Shown piece after piece: positions 58,713-64,000 of a stretch of DNA of 64,000 nucleotides. This DNA comes from Megalobrama amblycephala (Eukaryota > Chordata > Actinopteri > Cypriniformes > Xenocyprididae). Numbering within the stretch: position 1 is the stretch's first letter; each line of letters starts with the position of its first letter. The stretch covers positions 35,612,228-35,676,227 of the forward strand of contig NC_063062.1 of the NCBI RefSeq assembly GCF_018812025.1, written 5' to 3'. Under the pieces are notes generated by a model that was given only the letters and a program-made list of their open reading frames with translations, did not search any database and had not been told where the DNA came from. Made by a program: the position numbers and the translations under genes.

Positions 58713-59640
58713 CATTTAACCATTTTATTTTAATGCAAAAAAAAAAATCAATTTAAATTGTAAAGTATTTATAAAGCATAGTACTATTTCTTGTACTGTA
58801 TTTGTATGCTGATGCATATAAAATAGGCTACTGCACTTTTGCTAATTTTTACTGCAATAAAATAAAAAATTACTGGAGCACCATAGAGAATTGAAAAAGA
58901 GATGTTGTCAGTGTGCCTTTTAAATTATCACGAATTATCATGATGATCTAAATGCAAAAATAATTTCTATTTTTCTCCTTTTGATTTTGTGATGTCGTAG
59001 CAGGCAGACAGAAGAAAAAGGCAGAGTGTGCAGACAGACTAAAGAATTATAGGCCCTTAATGTTTCATCAACAGGCCAATAGGTCCTTTACTAGTGCAGC
59101 ATATGCAAGTAGTAATTCAGACTTATTACAGGTGTTATTGCATGACAAATCTGACATATTACCAGTGAGAGAAAGAGGTTTAAACAGCAAAACTGAGCCT
59201 CCCTCCAGGACCCCACATTCTCCCCCAGATGTCAAAGCAAACAACAGATCCCATGGACGAGGTCCTGAACAAGCACAACCACTTGAATCAAGAGAAGGAG
59301 TAATGCTGGTAATGAGAGCGATCTGATGGAGAAGGGCAAACTAACGGAGTGATGCAGACACCCGCCCCTTTGTCGGATTTTAAACGACTCTCTGGATGCA
59401 TTCAGGCGCCAGGACACACAGCAACTCCATCCACTTTGCTTCCTACAGATCTTTCCCAGGGAAACCTGTGAGACTGGTGCAGGAAGCTCTCCCAAACACA
59501 TCCAAGGTGGAAATGAATATTTAAAAGAAGTAGGGAGATGACACGAGGGGCGTGGCGGGGTGAAGGAGTCAAAGGTGAAACCTCTGGACCTTGAGAAGTC
59601 ACAAAGAGAAACATTCTTTAGGTGCATGCAAATGCTTGAC
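58713..59640. other. Intergenic, no gene recognised
   Basis: AT-rich then unique. The 131-codon minus ORF at 59232-59627 has no known domain. Confidence 0.4.
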
Positions 59641-59644
59641 TAAA

Positions 59645-59880
59645 GGCCCATTCACACCAAGAATGATAACTATAAATATATGATAATTATATCAGGGTTC
59701 ACACCAATGCACAATATTGTTCTGTTTATTATAAGCTCGCTCTGCAGTTTTGTTGTCTGCCACTTGCTCGAGCTCTTTAAAGCAGGATGGATTCTGATTG
59801 GCTGTCAACTCTGCTGTTCTTTTACATTTAAAACAATTTTTAAAACAATATCTTTATCATTATTATTATCATCCATGGTG
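59645..59880 (+). mobile_element. DNA-transposon fragment related to 780-960
   Basis: Begins GGCCCATTCACACCAAGAATG and shares the CACAATATTGTTCT, CTGCAGTTTTGT and TCTGATTGGCTGT landmarks with 780-960. No opposite terminus found. Confidence 0.6.
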
Positions 59881-59890
59881 TAAATAGGCA

Positions 59891-60220
59891 TTAAAGGGGA
59901 CCAATTATGCCCCTTTGACAAGATGTAATATAAGTCTCTGGTGTTTCCAGAATGTGTCTGTGAAGTTTCAGCTCAAAATACCCCACAGATCATTTATTAT
60001 AGCTTGTCAAATTTGCCCCTATTTAATTCAACTCATCCACTAGCATGTGCCGTCATGTTCATCTTTTGTGTTGAATTGACCCTCGATTGTGAAGCAGTCC
60101 GGCGTAAAATGACGGCATGACAACAACACTCTACTACAACTCTTCCTCTTCTCTAAAGCAGCCCAACATGGCCCCGCCCCCTTTGTTGCGTGTTCTCGGG
60201 GGCGGGGTTTATGTAAGTTT
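59891..60220 (+). mobile_element. Family A short copy, inverted relative to 56929-57655
   Basis: Starts TTAAAGGGGACCAATTATGC. Contains CTGTGAAGTTTCAGCTCAAA and, after an internal deletion, CATGCCGTCATTTTACGCC (reverse) and CTCTAAAGCAGCCCAACATG. The middle of the long copy (the part around 57330-57560) is missing. Confidence 0.75.
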
Positions 60221-60235
60221 TACCTTCATGTATCT

Positions 60236-60690
60236 ACTCTTCAGCACAATGATAACCACAGAAACTTCAACATTACAGAAACTATTTAAATGTCAAACAG
60301 CATTAAACACTAACAGGTATTTCCCTTCACAAAAAACAAATAAATTGACATTTAATTTCAACATTTATTCTCCTTATCCAGTCCTATATGCAAAGCTGAG
60401 AACTAGAAATCCACTGATTAATTTCCAAAGTCATCAAGACAATTTCATCAATTTACTACAACCTAATTTATTTATTTTTATTTAAAGCCAATTAACACAG
60501 AAATTTGAGTTTAAATTACAGACGATATTAATTTGATGTAATGATCAACATTATTATGTCAACAGAACTCAAAATAATGTTTGCAACTTGAAAGGTTTAA
60601 TTAAAACAATAAATTAGAATTTTTCACTTGCAACCATGCATTTATTTAAGTTGTGGTAACAGGTCCCCTGAATTACTTTTTAGTAATAAA
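60236..60690 (-). mobile_element. Family G copy 3, inverted relative to 50956-51755
   Basis: Matches the left 450 bp of copy 1 on the opposite strand, from ACTCTTCAGCACAATGATAAC to CAGGTCCCCTGAATTAC and TTTTTAG. It directly abuts the family A short copy. Confidence 0.75.
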
Positions 60691-61370
60691 AATATGAGTC
60701 ATGAAGGACACTGGATTCATTCATGGCTATTTTTTGGGGAAATCAAAGCCAAAAAGAATTGAAGATTTAATCAATATCCAACGGATTTTGATTAAAATGT
60801 CCCATTCATTGGCAACCATATAACCATTGCTATAATATCCATTCACTGAATTTTAGTCAGCTTTCTGATGATTCAAATGTTTTGGTCAAATAAACACTGT
60901 TTTCACAGTGTAAAATCCATATAATATGCATCAAATTATTACTTATATGCAAGTACACCCTGGTCAAAAGTTTCAGTGTAGATTTTGTGGGAAAAATGAA
61001 TAAAACATAACATTCAATAGTTCCCTCTTCCGGCATTTAAAATGTATGGTGTGCGCAACTCTAAAACTTGGGTATCAAGATGACCTCTGAGTTTCCCAGT
61101 CGTAAATCCAACTTGAGAGGCCGTTTATGTCCAATTTTCGACTAGGAAACTCGTATTAATGATCATTCTGATCGGGACACACCCTCAGTCTCATCCACTG
61201 ACCAGTTTGTAAGAAATGAGACGTAAAACGTATGTAAAGATACACATTGCATTTGTGCGCAAGGTAATGAATCTGGCCGAGAAAATAGTTAGATTCAATT
61301 GGATCAAGCTCAGTTGGATCAATGTTTACATGAAGGTTTTTCAGTCCATAAATCCAATTATAAACATGAA
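60691..61370. other. Intergenic, no gene recognised
   Basis: Nothing recognised beyond short AT-rich stretches. Confidence 0.4.
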
Positions 61371-61584
61371 GACTTCAGATGCAAAAGCCTCCAAGTGCCA
61401 TCTGAAATTTTCTTCTAAAATAAGGATTTTTATCAAGTTTGTATGTTTAGGTTCAGTGATTCCACTTTAATGGCAATTAATAGGTCCTTTTCATTGCCAT
61501 TAAAGTTAAATAACTGAACATAAACATACAAGCTATTTCTATTACTTTAGAAGAAAATTTCAGATGGCACTTGCATCTGAAGTC
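61371..61584. mobile_element. Compact palindromic element (about 214 bp hairpin)
   Basis: Left arm GACTTCAGATGCA..AGTGCCATCTGAAA, TTTTCTTCTAAA, TTGTATGTTTA, ACTTTAATGGCAA is inverted on the right (TTGCCATTAAAGT, TAAACATACAA, TTTAGAAGAAAA, TTTCAGATGGCACTTGCATCTGAAGTC) around a loop of about 18 nt near 61478-61494. A transcript of either strand would fold into one long stem. Confidence 0.9.
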
Positions 61585-62627
61585 AACGTAGCTAGTGACA
61601 CACAAAATTGAGCTTGCGTTTCCAGAAGCGTTTGCATTCATGTATTTATACTTGACTGTCTTTGGGTTGGGAGTTGGGGCGTAGGATGAGATGAAGAGCG
61701 TTTAATCACATTTTGGAGAGGAAAGAGGGTCAAGCAGCACAGGTAGAGTTCAATAAATGGACGCACAGATGGCCGTATGAAAGGAAGAGGAGGGAAATCA
61801 GGCCGCCTGTTCTCTAATGACATGGAAAAGGAAGAGAAATTGCGCTGACTGGTCAACGGTCCCCACTCACAGGTGCTCGGTCGCAGATCAAATAGGTCCG
61901 TGGCTTTTATATCTCCTCTGTTGCTTTTGTCAGGGTTTAAGGAGAAGAGGTGCTTTTTTGATTCAAAAACCTTACAGACATGTGGAAGTTATCAGCTGTC
62001 AGACTGGCCTATCCCTTCTTCCTTCACCCCCGTTTTGTCCTGCTGCCCAAGAAATGCTTGAGGGAAATGGAGAGGAAGAGAAAGAGGTAAACACAGAGAA
62101 AAGTGAGAGCAAATTGCGGTTTAACGCCTGTCTGCCATCCGAGTCCTTTAGCTCATTAATAAATGGCAGCGGGCGGCGGGCCAGAACGCGCGACTGACGG
62201 GATAAGTGACAGGAAGCGTGTAGGGCTGGTGTTTGTATTTCCGTGCGTGTGTGTCGAAAGATTGATTTGATTAATGTCTGTGTTGACTGAACTCTGAATT
62301 TACACCGACGTATAAACACGTCTCGAAACTGCAGTGTGGGTATTACTTTACAAATTGCCTTGCATGTTTATATATGGGTCAATGACAAATAAGGATGTCT
62401 TGAGTTGTTGAGGAGGAGAAATCTTTTAAAAACCTGGTTTAAACTCAAGTGCCAAGTTCTTGAAATGTAATCTTCACGTAGGTTTTGTAGGGTGTTAAAA
62501 AATGTTTGTAGCATTTTCAACCACGTACTATTTAAATGGTTTGGAAAATGGCAGGTGGTGTAAGCGAGTAAAAAGATATCAGATATTTTCACTACATCAT
62601 GAATAGGTGTATGTATCATTTTAAGGG
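61585..62627. other. Intergenic unique sequence; candidate regulatory island 62080-62220
   Basis: No gene recognised. 62080-62220 is repeat-free and contains CTCATTAATAAATGGCAGCG (paired homeodomain-type ATTA/TAAT cores) next to GC-rich sequence. The regulatory role is an inference. Confidence 0.35.
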
Positions 62628-63269
62628 TTAAAGTTTCCCTGTGGTTAAAATCAAGGTTTTAATGTTGTTTATGTGTCGTTTTTAATATGCTTTAAGACAA
62701 ACCATGTGCAAATTCATAAGTCAACACCATTGCTGAGTATTTTCTCTTTAAAACTGACAGGATCTGAAACAGTTTCAAAAACGCAGTTTGAATAACTGGT
62801 GTTTCTGACGTCACAAACTACCTTGTAACCAATCACGTCAAAGTATGGGCGGGCTTTAGCATATCATTAACTATAGCAGGAGCGTCTCAAGAGTATATTT
62901 TTCTGTTGATATGAAAAATCGGGTATATTTAGCAATATAGCAGGTGTATGCTGTATATTACGATGTTATGATGAACTTATAGCCCTTTCTCCACTGATCT
63001 TCTGAGTTGTTCAGAGCGTTTCTGAGAATACTGATTTTTAGCTGTCTGACTCGTGAATGGGAACATGGTTTGTGTATCATTAGCAACACATTATTGCTGT
63101 TTGATAACATATCAAGCAAAAGGCTAATCATATAATTACAGTTATGTGTCTGACGTTGTAAAGAGCGATGCCATTGCCTCAGTAAAGTTGACCGAGTGGA
63201 TCTCTGAGCTCGTGCGATTGAGTGGAGGCGGAGCTCATTAGCATATTCATAGACCAACGTATACTAAAT
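62628..63269. mobile_element. TTAA-type repeat family B, copy 2 (inverted relative to 16875-17526)
   Basis: Begins TTAAAGTTTCCCTGTGGT and ends near ACGTATACTAAA. Shares all the landmarks listed for copy 1 on the other strand. No ORF. Confidence 0.8.
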
Positions 63270-63270
63270 T

Positions 63271-63478
63271 CAGAGGTGTAAAGTATTTTAGTAAATGTAC
63301 TTAGTTACTGTACTTACGTATCTTTTTGGCTACTTTGTAGTTGTACTGAGTATCAAAGATATTGGCAACTTTTACTCTCTACCTGACTACATTTTTGATC
63401 AAGTAAATGTACATTTTACTCCACTACATTTGTAATGCAATTACACATTACATTTTTCATGGCACCTAACTTTGTTTC
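63271..63478 (+). mobile_element. DNA-transposon terminus (CAGAGGTG end), possibly continuing past the window
   Basis: CAGAGGTGTAAAGTATTTTAG, then repeated ACTTA/TGTAC and TTTACTCCACTACATTT, has the form of a common fish transposon end. Interrupted after 63478 by a smaller element. Confidence 0.5.
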
Positions 63479-63479
63479 T

Positions 63480-63815
63480 GATATAGACCTTATTTTCCAG
63501 AGAAACAAGCGCGCCGCCATCTTTAGAATATTGTCTTTGAACTTCCGGTTTTGCGGTAGCCCTGTATATTTCTATGGGAATAAGAATAAGAATAATTAAC
63601 CGGTGAAGTGGATTTACCTGTTGTAGAGTCAATGAAAGTTATCATGAGCATTGTTATGTTTAAAGCAGATGTCTTAACAAATGTCAGTAGACCGGGAAGA
63701 TTTTAAAATGAGCAGTTCATTCATAAATACAAGATCGCTGTGGAAATACAAACCGGAAGTCAAAAGACAACGAGCGCAGCGCTGAAAAGGGGCGGGGCTA
63801 CATAAGGTCTATAAA
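63480..63815. mobile_element. Small TIR element with TATAGACCTTAT ends
   Basis: Left TATAGACCTTATTTTCC and right (reverse) TATAGACCTTATGTAGCC are inverted. Internal pairs GAACTTCCGGTTTT / AAACCGGAAGTC. No ORF. Confidence 0.75.
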
Positions 63816-64000
63816 GAAGCGATATCGCCATTTTAGGGCATTGAAGGTACTATATCTTGTGCATTTTGCCTTTACTCCCCCAAAACTTGTCAACAAGGCT
63901 ACTTTACGTGAATGTGAATGCATTAACAGGTAGTTGCTGATCGCAGGTGTTAGACTTTGACTATTTAATTGTACTTAACTTTGTTTTATTTATCCGCAAT
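63816..64000. other. Window end, nothing recognised
   Basis: AT-rich; may be the continuation of the element beginning at 63271. Confidence 0.3.

Noticed and set aside
51120..60485. Similar short peptides from 51120-51338 (-) and 60117-60485 (+), apparently a conserved small protein
   Set aside because: The similarity comes from two copies of the same non-coding element (family G). The frames diverge after about 30 residues through indels, with no sign of selection on the protein.

Overview
The window is vertebrate nuclear DNA and almost certainly from a cyprinid-type teleost. It has low coding density, spliced genes, abundant short inverted-repeat DNA transposons with TTAA, TA or 8-bp target duplications, a tRNA-derived SINE, a Tc1 relic and long microsatellites. 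I see no bacterial, organellar or viral gene set. I cannot name the species.

Only one intact protein-coding gene is supported: a BMP2/4-class TGF-beta ligand on the + strand, best identified as bmp16. Its coding sequence lies in two exons (32241-32565 and 32870-33819), joined by a 304-bp phase-1 intron, and encodes 424 aa. It has a signal peptide, a prodomain, an RVKR processing site and a seven-cysteine mature domain ending in GCGCR. A likely noncoding first exon ends at a consensus donor at 27899/27900, which gives a 4.3-kb first intron. A poly(A) signal at 35062 gives a 3' UTR of about 1.25 kb. The spliced leader would carry several upstream ATGs. One opens a 17-codon uORF that starts in exon 1, crosses the splice junction and stops 12 nt past the main ATG.

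Layout: 0-7 kb holds a retroelement tail, a broken Tc1 transposase gene inside a palindromic MITE, and an AT-rich minisatellite. 7.4-13.9 kb is a dense run of MITEs and TTAA elements. 14-21.8 kb is mostly unique sequence around a 1.2-kb tetranucleotide array. 21.8-26.3 kb holds MITEs and the first copy of a tRNA-like element. 27.4-35.1 kb is the bmp16 transcription unit. 37.7-46 kb is a nested transposon cluster. 48-49.7 kb is a hAT element split by a TIR-bounded 21-bp minisatellite. 50.9-63.9 kb holds more DNA-transposon relics, several of them inverted copies of elements further left.

The most unusual structural signals are these: (1) a roughly 510-600-bp element with terminal inverted repeats and a tRNA-like (A box/B box) core, in three copies, two of them in the centres of foldback elements; (2) an 808-bp element with a different TIR, a 10-bp target duplication and its own tRNA-like core; (3) a 21-bp minisatellite bounded by inverted repeats inside the terminus of a hAT element; (4) the split uORF of bmp16. 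The rest of the window reads as a gene-poor regulatory neighbourhood of bmp16, with a few unique, GC-richer islands that could be enhancers.
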